From an uncultured Thermomicrobiales bacterium (lineage in GTDB: Bacteria; Chloroflexota; Chloroflexia; Thermomicrobiales; UBA6265), in assembly GCA_902806335.1 (NCBI GenBank), contig CADCWG010000311.1:1-50154 (forward strand): a stretch of DNA of 50,154 nt, given 5' to 3'. Shown here in pieces: positions 43,151 through 50,154 of this stretch. The translations under genes and the position numbers were made by a program. Within the stretch, counting starts at the first letter, position 1, and every line of letters starts with the position of its first letter. The notes beneath the pieces were generated by a model. That model saw nothing but the letters and a program-made list of their open reading frames with translations, ran no database searches and was not told where the DNA came from.

Positions 43151-44317
43151 TCAGGAGTCGACGAGCGAGCGGGCCGTTTCGGCGCGCTCAAGAAGGAAGT
43201 GTGCCAGGGCGGCCCATTGGTCGAGGATGTCCTCGATCGGGCGTTCCCACCGGCGCTCGGAGTCGGCGACATGCCGCCCGCTCTCGTCGAGGGCGATTGC
43301 CAGCGGCCAGCCGACCGCGGCGAACAGCCAGCGGAGGGCGGCGGTCGCCGCGTAGGCGAGTCGTACCTGGCGGGGGTCGCCTTGCCAACCCCCCTCGGCC
43401 AGGGCCGCCAGGTACCGATCGAGGACGACCCCCTCCAGTTCCCGCGCGCTCTCCGCTGGGACGTGAAGATCGATCACGCTGACCGGCACGAGGTTGCCGA
43501 TATCCTCGCCGACGGCGCCGTGTCCGACGAGTTCCCAGTCGATCGCCACGGTCTGCTCCCGTCCGTCCGCGTCGCGCCGAGCAAACAGATTGGTCGGTGA
43601 GGCGTCGTGATGGCACAGCGTCCGCGGCAGGTGCTCCAGCGCGTCGAAGAACGTCGCGCGCTCCGACCACAGCCGCAGGACATCGTCGGCGACGGGGCGT
43701 GGGAACGCCCGCCGCACGAGTGGAAGCTGCCAGGCCTCGGGTCGACGGATCAGGTCGACCAGGGGGCCGTGGTCCGCGACCCAGGTCGCGAGCGCCCGTC
43801 GTGACAGCCAGGGGAGCGTCGGCACGCTCTTCCCAGCGAGGTAGGCGCCACCAAAGGCGCCGAGATGGTGCGCGGCAAGTCCGTACCGCTCGAGTGACCT
43901 TCCAATGGTCCCCACTCCGGCTAGGTCCTCGAGCCACAGGCCGAGAACAGCGCCGGGCCATTCGGAGACGCCGAAGTGCCGAGGCGCCGTCAGTCCGCCG
44001 TGTAGGCTGGCCAGCAGAGCTGACGAATAGGCGAGCACCTCGCGTCGGTAATAGCGCTCGTCGCTGAGGTCGGCGGTGGGGTCGCCTTCCGGGGCGCGGA
44101 AGACTTTGAGCACGGTCGACCAGGGCACGAGCTCGCCGTGGAGGTACGCCGTGCCCGAAACGCGATACAGGGCCCGGGAGCCAGGGCCGACGTTGGCGTA
44201 GTCGATGCGCTCCCGGTGCCAACTCGCGACCTCCGCGCTGCCGTCGTCCAGCACCCGGCGCACCACCTCGGCGAGGATGTCGAGGTCGAGCCACTCCACC
44301 GCCGATTCGATGTCCAT
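43151..44317 (-). CDS. APH-fold phosphotransferase, 388 aa
   Basis: This is a third kinase of the aminoglycoside phosphotransferase/choline kinase fold. The catalytic loop is LCHHDASPTNLF with D238 and N243, the metal site is AIDWELVGHG with D260, and the N-lobe lysine is in TVLKVFRA (K71). The chain is longer than the two kinases at 33-35 kb. It resembles uncharacterised proteins often labelled phosphotransferase, which have no known substrate. ATG 44317 follows cgggagcg at about 10 bases. It is convergent with the MFS gene and divergent from the S9 peptidase. Confidence 0.85.
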   Translation of the reverse strand: MDIESAVEWLDLDILAEVVRRVLDDGSAEVASWHRERIDYANVGPGSRALYRVSGTAYLHGELVPWSTVLKVFRAPEGDPTADLSDERYYRREVLAYSSALLASLHGGLTAPRHFGVSEWPGAVLGLWLEDLAGVGTIGRSLERYGLAAHHLGAFGGAYLAGKSVPTLPWLSRRALATWVADHGPLVDLIRRPEAWQLPLVRRAFPRPVADDVLRLWSERATFFDALEHLPRTLCHHDASPTNLFARRDADGREQTVAIDWELVGHGAVGEDIGNLVPVSVIDLHVPAESARELEGVVLDRYLAALAEGGWQGDPRQVRLAYAATAALRWLFAAVGWPLAIALDESGRHVADSERRWERPIEDILDQWAALAHFLLERAETARSLVDS

Positions 44318-44924
44318 CTCGCGCGCTCCCGTCCCGAACTCCGGTCACCGCCGCCGTCACATCTGCTGCCGCGGATGGCGATCGCCGACACCACGACGTC
44401 GCTGGCGGGCGCCTCTCAACCCAACAGCCGTCACCTCCACCGATGCGACGCGCGTTCACCGTTGGACCGCGCGTCGTGGTCGCGGTCCGTGCCCGGACGG
44501 GCGTGGCGCCGGACCCTGATTGCCCTTCGCCGGGACGCCCGCTCTGCTTCCCCTCCAGCGTCCACCGTAGCCCCGGTCCACCACGCCCATGACCTTTGAC
44601 CTTGGTGCGCTCGTCGAGCGCGCGGACGGATGCTGGAGAGGGGTCGCCGCGGCCCCGTGCGAGTGTGCGCGGACGGCGGTACAGTCCCTGGGCCGCGTAC
44701 CAAGCCTGACCGGCGCCTGGTGCCAATGCGGTGCCGAGGTTCGGCCAGCGTCGGGAACCGCACCGCGGGCGGTGTCGCGGCGATCGGCGGTGGTCGGCGC
44801 GTCGCAGAGCCCGCTCGGTGGTCACGGGGGTGACCGGGATCCCGCGCTTGGCCTGCTTCGGGCTGCCGATGTGCCCCGGACCGGGCTGCGCTCAACCGCG
44901 AGGACAACGGGAGGACTAACCCCG
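44318..44924. other. Divergent gap before the S9 peptidase
   Basis: About 600 bp. A TACAGT hexamer near 44678 could be a -10 box on the plus strand, leaving a 235-base leader. A longer reading of the peptidase frame to 44589 exists but lacks a ribosome site and family likeness. No other gene seen. Confidence 0.4.
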
Positions 44925-46778
44925 GTGCGCGACGGACAGCAGGATGGCCGACTCGACCCCACCCCGTACTTTGCGGTGCCCGCCGCCACGACGCCGGCCT
45001 GGCTTTCCGGCGGGCGCCTCGCCTTCCTCTGGGACCGGTCCGGTGTCCCCCAGGTCTGGCTCCGGGAGCCGGGAACGGCCGAGCCTCGCCAGTTGACCGA
45101 CTTCCCCGACCGCATCGGCACCCTCGCCGCCACCCCGGGCGGCGACCGCCTGCTCTTCGGCATGGATCGCGGCGGCGACGAGCGACACCAACTGTGGTCC
45201 GTCGCCGTCGACCAGCCCGCGGGGGACGGCGCCGCCGGGGCCGCCTCGTCCGAGGATGCTCCCCGTGCCCGTCCGCTCACTGCCGACCCGGCGGCCATCC
45301 ATCGCCTGGGACCGGTCGCGGCCGACGGCCGCCGCCTCGCCTTCTCGGCGAACGGGCGCGACCACCGGTTCTTCGACGTCCTCCTGCTCGGCCTCGACGA
45401 CCCCGCCGCCGTGCCGACCCTGGCCCTCGCTCACGACGAACTCCTCGAACCGGTCGCGTTCGCCCCGGACGGCCGCCTCCTCGTCCACCGCGCCAACACC
45501 AACCTCGACGGCGACCTCTTCTTGGTCCCCGCCGACGGCGGTCCGCCCCGCCACCTGACGCCCCACGAGGGGGAGGCATCGTTCCATCACTCCGCCTTCG
45601 AGGAGGGCGGCGACGGCGTCCTCCTCGTCTCGAATCGGGATCGGGACCGCGCCGTGCTGGCGCGGATCGACCTGACGACGGGCGAGGAGACGGTGCTCGC
45701 CGAGGACCCGGACTGGGAGGTCGAGGCGGTCGCGGTGGTGCCGGACGGGGACTGCCTCGCCTACACCGTCAACGTCGATGGCGCGTCCCGACTCGCGCTG
45801 CGGGACATCGGCAGCGGGGAGGAGCGGGCAGTGACCGGGCTGCCGCCCGGCGTCGTCGACGGCCTCGTCTGGTCTCCCGAGGGAGACCGCTTGGCCTTCT
45901 CGCTCTCCGGGGCGACCGATCCGTCCGCGGTCTGGTCCTGCGGCCGGGACGGCGTCGCCCGGCGGGAGACGCCGGTCGACCTCGGGACGCTCGACGCGGC
46001 CGCCCTCGTCGCGCCGGAGACGATTCGCTACCCGACGTTCGACGGTCGTTCTATCCCCGCGCTGTGGTTCCAGCCCCCCGGACCCGGCCCATTCCCGGTG
46101 GTGGTCGAGGTCCACGGCGGTCCGGAGAGCCAGCGGCGGCCCGCCTTCGCCCCGATCACCCAGTATCTGCTCGGCCTTGGCTTCGCGGTGCTGGCGCCCA
46201 ACGTCCGTGGCAGCACCGGCTACGGCAAGGCGTACTGTCACCTGGACGACATCGAGCGACGTCCCGACGCCGTGGCCGACCTCGCGGCGGCCAACGCCTG
46301 GCTCCGGCGGCGACCCGACGTTGACCCGGCGCGGCTCGCGGTGATGGGCCAGAGCTACGGCGGCTTCATGGTTCTCGCGGCCCTGACCACGCAGCCGGAC
46401 CTCTGGGCGGTCGGCGTGGACGTGGTCGGGATCGCCGACTTCGCGACGTTCCTCGCCAACACCGGCCCCTGGCGGCGGGAGACCCGCGCGGCGGAGTACG
46501 GCGACCCCGTCCGGGATGCGGCAACCCTTCGCGCCATCTCGCCGCTGCACCGGGCCGACCGGATCGCCGTACCGCTGCTGGTGATCCACGGTCGGAACGA
46601 CCCGCGCGTCCCGCTGTCGGAGGCCGAGCAGATCGTCGCGGCCATCCGCGGGCGGGGGGGCGAGGTCGAGCTGCACGTCTTCGACGACGAGGGACACGGG
46701 TTGGTCAAGCGCGCCAACCGGGTCGACGGCTACGGCGCGGTGGGTGCCTTCCTCCGTCGGCTCATCGGCGAGGACTGA
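44925..46778 (+). CDS. S9 family peptidase (acylaminoacyl/dipeptidyl peptidase-like)
   Basis: This is a 617-aa serine peptidase of the prolyl oligopeptidase clan. The N-terminal two thirds is a beta-propeller with TolB/WD-like blades (for example WLSGGRLAFLWDRSGVPQVW, FAPDGRLLVHRANTNLDGD). The C-terminal third is the alpha/beta-hydrolase domain: S477 in GQSYGGFM, D559 in GRNDPRVP and H591 in DEGHGLVKR. No signal peptide is visible, so it works in the cytosol on short or acylated peptides. GTG 44925 is chosen because GGGAGGA lies nine bases upstream and the propeller starts within 20 residues. A long hairpin follows the stop. Confidence 0.92.
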   Translation: MRDGQQDGRLDPTPYFAVPAATTPAWLSGGRLAFLWDRSGVPQVWLREPGTAEPRQLTDFPDRIGTLAATPGGDRLLFGMDRGGDERHQLWSVAVDQPAGDGAAGAASSEDAPRARPLTADPAAIHRLGPVAADGRRLAFSANGRDHRFFDVLLLGLDDPAAVPTLALAHDELLEPVAFAPDGRLLVHRANTNLDGDLFLVPADGGPPRHLTPHEGEASFHHSAFEEGGDGVLLVSNRDRDRAVLARIDLTTGEETVLAEDPDWEVEAVAVVPDGDCLAYTVNVDGASRLALRDIGSGEERAVTGLPPGVVDGLVWSPEGDRLAFSLSGATDPSAVWSCGRDGVARRETPVDLGTLDAAALVAPETIRYPTFDGRSIPALWFQPPGPGPFPVVVEVHGGPESQRRPAFAPITQYLLGLGFAVLAPNVRGSTGYGKAYCHLDDIERRPDAVADLAAANAWLRRRPDVDPARLAVMGQSYGGFMVLAALTTQPDLWAVGVDVVGIADFATFLANTGPWRRETRAAEYGDPVRDAATLRAISPLHRADRIAVPLLVIHGRNDPRVPLSEAEQIVAAIRGRGGEVELHVFDDEGHGLVKRANRVDGYGAVGAFLRRLIGED

Positions 46779-46830
46779 CCCCCCGGTGGTCGTCGGCGTC
46801 ACATCGGACCGAGCGACCGACGGGAGTGTT

Positions 46831-46898
46831 CGTCGGCGGGCGGATCGCTCATCGGGCCCGGCGCGTGACCGCGCCCGATGAGCGACGGCCCGCCGACG
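46831..46898 (+). terminator. Long imperfect hairpin after the S9 peptidase
   Basis: The arms 46831-46857 and 46873-46898 pair over about 25 positions with one small bulge and mismatch, around a 15-base loop. It starts about 50 bp after the stop codon. No T tract follows. The size is beyond an ordinary terminator and may act as an mRNA 3'-end block or a structured RNA. Confidence 0.6.
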
Positions 46899-46963
46899 TC
46901 CCGTAACTAGATCATTGACCTGCCGGCGGGATCGACGGACGGCACGCTCGCCGACTACCGCTC

Positions 46964-47003
46964 CTGGCCGCCTAGCCGACTGGCCGACTGGCCGCCTGGC
47001 CGC
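46964..47003. repeat. Five tandem octamers
   Basis: Units are ctggccgc, ctagccga, ctggccga, ctggccgc, ctggccgc. Three unit positions vary. The unit is not a multiple of three bases, in agreement with non-coding DNA. It may be slippage-prone. Confidence 0.75.
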
Positions 47004-47515
47004 CTGGGGCGAGACTGGTGTCCGGCCAACGACCCTCATTGGCGCCCATTGGCTATGCGGCATCCGTGTGGTCGCCGGCGGTGCTTGACGGGTCCGCAGC
47101 CGGTCTGGGCCGGCCCGGTCGCCGAGCAACCGACTTGGGGCGCTGACCGGACGGGCATGACCTCCCCTCGTCCCCAGTTCCTGTCGCTCTCGCCCTGATC
47201 CGGTGTCAGACGGGGCCCGGGCGGTCGCCGGCGCTTCGTCCCAACCATCCGCGCACCGCTTGAGCCGGTTTGATGCCGGAGCCCCTGGCCTCGCGGCCCG
47301 CCCCGGCCGGACGGGGGTACGACCCACCCGTCAGTCGCTCAAGCGAATACCCGGAGTCCGTATCAGGGGTCGAGATAGGCGGGACAGGAGCGGCCAGGCG
47401 CTTCCTTCACGACCGGCGGCTTCGTCGCCGTGCGCCGTGGGGATCGGCGGCCGCGGCGGCGCCGAGCCGAGGTGGCACGGGGCGACGGTGTCCGCCGGCG
47501 ACTCACGGACCGGGG

Positions 47516-47557
47516 GCACGGAAAAACCGATTGGGCGGCCGTTGGGCCGCCCATTCG
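47516..47557 (-). terminator. Intrinsic terminator on the minus strand
   Basis: Arms 47528-47540 and 47545-47557 form a 13-position stem with one mismatch and a gttg loop. On the minus strand the stem is followed, one base later, by TTTTT (47526-47522). It is the only clear stem plus T tract I found in the window. It would end the transcript of the small ORFs at 47939-48270. Confidence 0.7.
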
Positions 47558-47938
47558 ATGGTCTTGCTCGGTGACCGAAAGGGGAGGAAAGGGGTGGTTC
47601 GTGGCTCCAGGGGAGAGGCCGCCAATCCCGGCGGAGCCGGGTGGGATCGACGGCGTGCATGCGCCCGAAGCGCACGATAGGGGCAGTCCCGAGCAGACGC
47701 TGGTTCATCGGTCTCGGCGGGATGCGAGTGTTCCCTGCCACCGTGCCTAGAGCAAGTTCGGTACCAAGGGTCCGTGCTTGCCGTTCGACCCGGTCGACGT
47801 CCCGGACTTCCCGGGAGGGCACCCTTCCGCGCCGCCGCCACTAATGCAGAAGCCGTGCCACCTGGGGACCCGGCTGTGGTGCACCTGCCGGTCGGAGCCA
47901 CGCTCTCGCCTCAGCAAGCAGGTGGTGGCCACGGCGCG

Positions 47939-48187
47939 CTACTCGGCCGGCCGGACGGCGTCGCCTCCCGTCACCGGCCGCCGACCCGGGCGGACCTGGC
48001 GGCGGGCCAGAACCTGGCCGTTGGCCTCGTCGAGGAGCACCAGCCGGCCGAGGGCGCCGGCTTCGGAGAGGGCGGTGGCGTGGCGGGCGAGGAGCGACCG
48101 TGCCTCCCCGGGGTCTCCCGCTCGAGCCAGGAGTCGGCTGTGGCCGTCGCCGTGGAACTCGACCCGGCACGAGTGGGGCGTTCTCAT
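47939..48187 (-). CDS. Small uncharacterised protein, 82 aa
   Basis: No family is recognised. The product is 82 aa with protein-like text: CRVEFHGDGHSRLLARAGD, GEARSLLARHATALSEAG, and RLVLLDEANGQVLARRQV, followed by an Arg/Pro tail. It suggests a small alpha/beta domain with a helix between two strands. The ribosome site GGGAGG lies seven bases before ATG 48187. That ATG overlaps the TGA of a 28-codon ORF just upstream (ATGA), so it is coupled to it. There are no membrane segments. Transcript limits are suggested by a promoter at 48341-48370 and a terminator at 47516. Confidence 0.7.
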   Translation of the reverse strand: MRTPHSCRVEFHGDGHSRLLARAGDPGEARSLLARHATALSEAGALGRLVLLDEANGQVLARRQVRPGRRPVTGGDAVRPAE

Positions 48188-48270
48188 CGAGCGCCTCCCA
48201 TCACCGACCGCCAGTCCCCGGCGCGCTCGTGCGAGCGCGCCTCACCGCTCTCCCGCGTGTTCACCGACAT
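48184..48270 (-). CDS. 28-aa small ORF coupled to the 82-aa gene
   Basis: The ATG at 48270 has a perfect AGGAGG (48277-48282) exactly six bases upstream, one of the best ribosome sites in the window. The peptide is hydrophilic: MSVNTRESGEARSHERAGDW, then RSVMGGAR. Its TGA overlaps the ATG of the 82-aa gene, so ribosomes finishing it can start the next. It may be a leader that sets translation of the second gene, or a working micropeptide. It is too short for family recognition. Confidence 0.6.
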   Translation of the reverse strand: MSVNTRESGEARSHERAGDWRSVMGGAR

Positions 48271-48340
48271 GCCAAACCTCCTGGGTCCCCGGGCGCCCGG
48301 CACCGACTACTGTGCCGCCACGCGCCCAACGCTGGCGGCA

Positions 48341-48370
48341 ATGGTAGTAGCGGACATAGCGCCGTAACAA
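48341..48370 (-). promoter_or_regulatory. Promoter of the small-ORF unit
   Basis: On the minus strand TTGTTA (48370-48365) and TACCAT (48346-48341) are separated by 18 bp. The first matches the -35 consensus at four of six positions. Transcription would start near 48334 and give a leader of about 64 bases to the AGGAGG-led ORF. It is the only TACCAT copy with a recognisable -35. Confidence 0.6.
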
Positions 48371-48604
48371 CTGCTACTCATCCACTAGTGAGCACTCAGA
48401 GCCCCAATTCCCCGGGATAAGCGGGCGGCTAAGGCTTCCCCTTGAGCCGTTGCCAGTCCCCGGGATCCGGGGACGCCGTGGCGCACCGCTTGCCGTTCAC
48501 ATGGTGGAACGACGACCGTTCGCGGCGGGACAGATGGGCGGCGCCCAGGGCCGGGTGGCCGCGCGGGCACCGGCGCGGGCTGAGAGGCTGGAGGGGCAAA
48601 GCGG

Positions 48605-49180
48605 ATGGCGATGCGGGGAGCAGCGGGCCATGGGTCACGGCTCGGGTCGCTGGACCGGCGCCGCGCCGGCGGCGTCCTGATCGGGGTCGGCCTCGCCGGG
48701 ACGCTGGACGAGGTCGTGCTCCACCAGGTGCTGCAGTGGCATTCCTTCTACGACCGCGGGAGTCGCCACGCCGGGATCGTCTCGGATGGGGTCTTCCATC
48801 TGGTCTCCACCGCCGTGCTCGCGCTTGGGCTCGTGATCGCGCTCAGCGCGACCGGCGGCGCGGTGCTCCGCGCCCGCGAAGGGAGTGGTCTCCCGGGCGG
48901 CGCGTCGGGCGGCGCCGGACCAATCGGCCCCGGCCTCCTGGGGGCGGTGCTCGTCGGCCTGGGCGGGTTCAACCTCTTCGACGCCACGGTCAACCACAAG
49001 CTGCTGCGGATCCACCAGGTGCGCGGCGAGACCGACAACCTGCTCCCGTATGACCTCGCCTTCGGAGGCCTGGCGCTGGCGGTTCTTCTCGTCGGGGTGG
49101 CGCTCCTCCGGAAGACGTCGACCGAGGTGGCCTCGAGGCGCTTGGAGGCTGCCGGGGCTCGGGGGGACCGTCGCCCCTAG
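48605..49180 (+). CDS. DUF2243 family membrane protein
   Basis: This is a 191-aa integral membrane protein of the DUF2243 family, whose function is unknown. Four hydrophobic segments are visible: AGGVLIGVGLAGTLDEVVLHQ near 22-42, VFHLVSTAVLALGLVIAL near 62-80, PGLLGAVLVGLGGFNLFDA near 108-126, and LAFGGLALAVLLVGVALL near 149-167. Family marks include the His/Asp-bearing EVVLHQVLQWH and NLFDATVNHKLLRIHQVR. Such conserved polar residues in helices suggest metal or heme contact. gagggg lies eight bases before ATG 48605. The ATG at 48611 is a possible alternative start. Confidence 0.88.
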   Translation: MAMRGAAGHGSRLGSLDRRRAGGVLIGVGLAGTLDEVVLHQVLQWHSFYDRGSRHAGIVSDGVFHLVSTAVLALGLVIALSATGGAVLRAREGSGLPGGASGGAGPIGPGLLGAVLVGLGGFNLFDATVNHKLLRIHQVRGETDNLLPYDLAFGGLALAVLLVGVALLRKTSTEVASRRLEAAGARGDRRP

Positions 49181-49281
49181 CGGGTGGCACGCCCGGTGCG
49201 ACCTTTCAGCCGCCGGAGAGGTCGATGCAGGCGATTCGACCTCGTTTGATCACCGACGAGTGACCTTCAGGAGGAAAACTC

Positions 49282-50154
49282 ATGGACAGCAGCGGGAGCA
49301 TGGGCGGCGGGTACCAGATCGCCGAGGGGACGGACGTGGTGGGCTCGGACGGGGCGAAGGTGGGCGAGGTGGTGGCGGTCCACCCCGACTACGTGGTGGT
49401 GGAGAAGGGCTTCTTCTTCCCCACCGACTACTACATCCCCACCAGCGCGGTGGCGAGCCAGGAGGGCGGCAAGGTCTACCTGTCGGTGACCAAGGACGAG
49501 GCCCTCAACCAGGGCTGGGACCAGGCCCCCGCCGCCGGCGGCTCCGCCTACGCGACGGACTCCACCTACGCCGACACCGCCACGACGGCGTCGGGCGGCT
49601 ACGCGACCGACGCGACGGCGACGGGCGGGTACGCGGCCGACACGGTCGGGTCGATGGACACCGACAACACCGGGCGGACCGGCGACTTCGCCGACGCGTC
49701 GATGGCGGCCGGGGCGACGACCGGCGGCTACGCGGCCGAGTCGACGGCCGCCACCGGCGCGTACGCGGCGGACGCGACAACGACCGGCGCCTACGACGCG
49801 GGCGCCGCGTCCCGCACAAGCCAGGTCAGCGACGCGGACACGCTGCGGGTGCCGGTGCACGAGGAGGAGCTCGCCGCCCGCACCCGGCAGGTGGAGCGGG
49901 GCGAGGTGGTGATCGAGAAGGACGTGGTGGCCGAGGAGCGGGTGCTGTCGGTGCCCGTCACCGAGGAGCGGGTGCGGGTCGAGCGCCGCGCGGTGGACCG
50001 GGACGCGACGGGGGACCCGGACGCGTTCGTGGAGGGCACGATCGACGTGCCGGTGCGGGGCGAGGAGGTCGAGCTGACGAGGACCGCCCGCGTCGCCGAG
50101 GAGGTGGAGGTCTCCAAGGAGGCGGTGCAGCGGACCGAGCGGGTGGCGGGGACG
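49282..50154 (+). CDS. PRC-barrel/DUF2382 stress protein (3' partial)
   Basis: The gene runs off the window with 291 codons seen. AGGAGG lies seven bases before ATG 49282. Residues 11-75 form a PRC-barrel-like domain (DVVGSDGAKVGEVVAVHPDY, VEKGFFFPTDYYIP). Residues 88-180 are a low-complexity linker of Gly/Ala/Thr/Tyr/Asp with a repeated [T/S]GGYAxDxT motif. From about 185 a DUF2382 (YsnF/AvaK) domain follows: DTLRVPVHEEELAARTR, VVIEKDVVAEERVLSVPVTEE, then TIDVPVRGEEVEL. Such proteins are linked to general stress or desiccation, mostly by association. No signal peptide or membrane segment is visible. Confidence 0.9.
   Translation, partial: MDSSGSMGGGYQIAEGTDVVGSDGAKVGEVVAVHPDYVVVEKGFFFPTDYYIPTSAVASQEGGKVYLSVTKDEALNQGWDQAPAAGGSAYATDSTYADTATTASGGYATDATATGGYAADTVGSMDTDNTGRTGDFADASMAAGATTGGYAAESTAATGAYAADATTTGAYDAGAASRTSQVSDADTLRVPVHEEELAARTRQVERGEVVIEKDVVAEERVLSVPVTEERVRVERRAVDRDATGDPDAFVEGTIDVPVRGEEVELTRTARVAEEVEVSKEAVQRTERVAGT

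Larger units (their letters stand above)
46779..47938. other. Long gap with hairpin, octamer repeat and minus-strand terminator
   Basis: This is the longest non-coding stretch in the window (about 1.16 kb). It contains the hairpin 46831-46898, five tandem octamers 46964-47003, and the intrinsic terminator 47516-47557 on the minus strand. Frames of 100 codons or more cross it, but none has a ribosome site or family likeness. The segment 47558-47938 would be the 3' untranslated part of the small-ORF transcript. Confidence 0.5.

Noticed and set aside
44589-44924. Longer N-terminus of the S9 peptidase from ATG 44589
   Set aside because: The extra 112 residues look non-coding, and GTG 44925 has a strong ribosome site.
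47581-47610. gaggaaagg text recalling the RNase P RNA conserved region
   Set aside because: The rest of the RNase P RNA core is missing on both strands.
47331-47822. 163-codon minus-strand frame across the long gap
   Set aside because: Low-complexity Pro/Arg text without ribosome site; it runs through the intrinsic terminator.
48429-48500. 23-codon minus-strand ORF (GTG 48500) with a GDW motif similar to that in the 28-codon ORF
   Set aside because: No ribosome site, and the likeness is only a few residues.
1-50154. CRISPR array, prophage, integrase, rRNA or riboswitch
   Set aside because: No regular spaced repeats, phage genes, integrase motifs or known riboswitch cores were seen on either strand.

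Overview
The window is very GC-rich, densely packed DNA with no rRNA, tRNA, CRISPR array or phage module that I can see. The mix of genes points to a monoderm-like, GC-rich soil or thermal bacterium, most likely Chloroflexota of the Thermomicrobia/Sphaerobacter type, with deep Actinobacteria as the alternative. The mix includes a GH15 glucanase, an M3 oligoendopeptidase, an S9 peptidase, ScyD-like and Vgb-like propellers, DUF2243, a DUF2382/PRC-barrel protein and an actinobacterial-style phosphoribosyltransferase fusion. The taxon is an inference from gene content and composition; no search was run.

Layout. 0-4 kb: ATPase and two-FtsX permease of a MacB-like ABC exporter, closed by an 18-bp perfect hairpin. 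4-7 kb: Tat-exported Vgb-like propeller and a divergent pyruvate kinase. 7-13.5 kb: a PIN-toxin relic, a sugar epimerase, a PPOX flavoprotein, a NUDIX hydrolase, a pterin dehydratase translationally coupled to a DUF429 protein, an aldo/keto reductase and an aminotransferase. 13.7-19.5 kb: GH15, PepF-like peptidase and a UGT-type glycosyltransferase. 19.8-22 kb: two paralogous membrane-anchored proteins with an HEXXH motif and four conserved cysteines. 22.3-25.7 kb: phosphotriesterase-like hydrolase overlapping a HAD phosphatase, a 78-aa protein and a Ham1-like pyrophosphatase.

25.8-35.2 kb is a decayed and partly foreign-looking stretch. It holds a GNAT, a broken methyltransferase, a ScyD-like protein, an SDR and a small membrane protein. 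It also holds an IS5-type transposase relic, an MFS exporter with no normal start codon, and two APH-fold kinases, one with a probable premature stop and one resembling hygromycin-B 4-O-kinase. The intergenic DNA around the kinases is visibly less GC-rich.

35.2-50.1 kb: a small membrane protein, an alpha/beta hydrolase, a lone dihydrolipoyl dehydrogenase with an unlisted 45-codon acidic ORF upstream, a cupin, a nuclease-like/phosphoribosyltransferase fusion with a degenerate PRPP loop, an MFS exporter probably made from a leaderless mRNA, a third APH-fold kinase, and an S9 peptidase. A compact minus-strand unit of two coupled small ORFs follows, with its own promoter and intrinsic terminator. 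The window ends with a DUF2243 membrane protein and a DUF2382 stress-type protein that runs off the edge.

The most interesting candidates are the phosphoribosyltransferase fusion (39860-41008), the self-contained small-ORF unit (47516-48370), the tandem HEXXH pair (19796-21970), the 45-aa ORF (39025-39162), and the cluster of genes broken by stops at probable tryptophan codons (26.8-33.8 kb).
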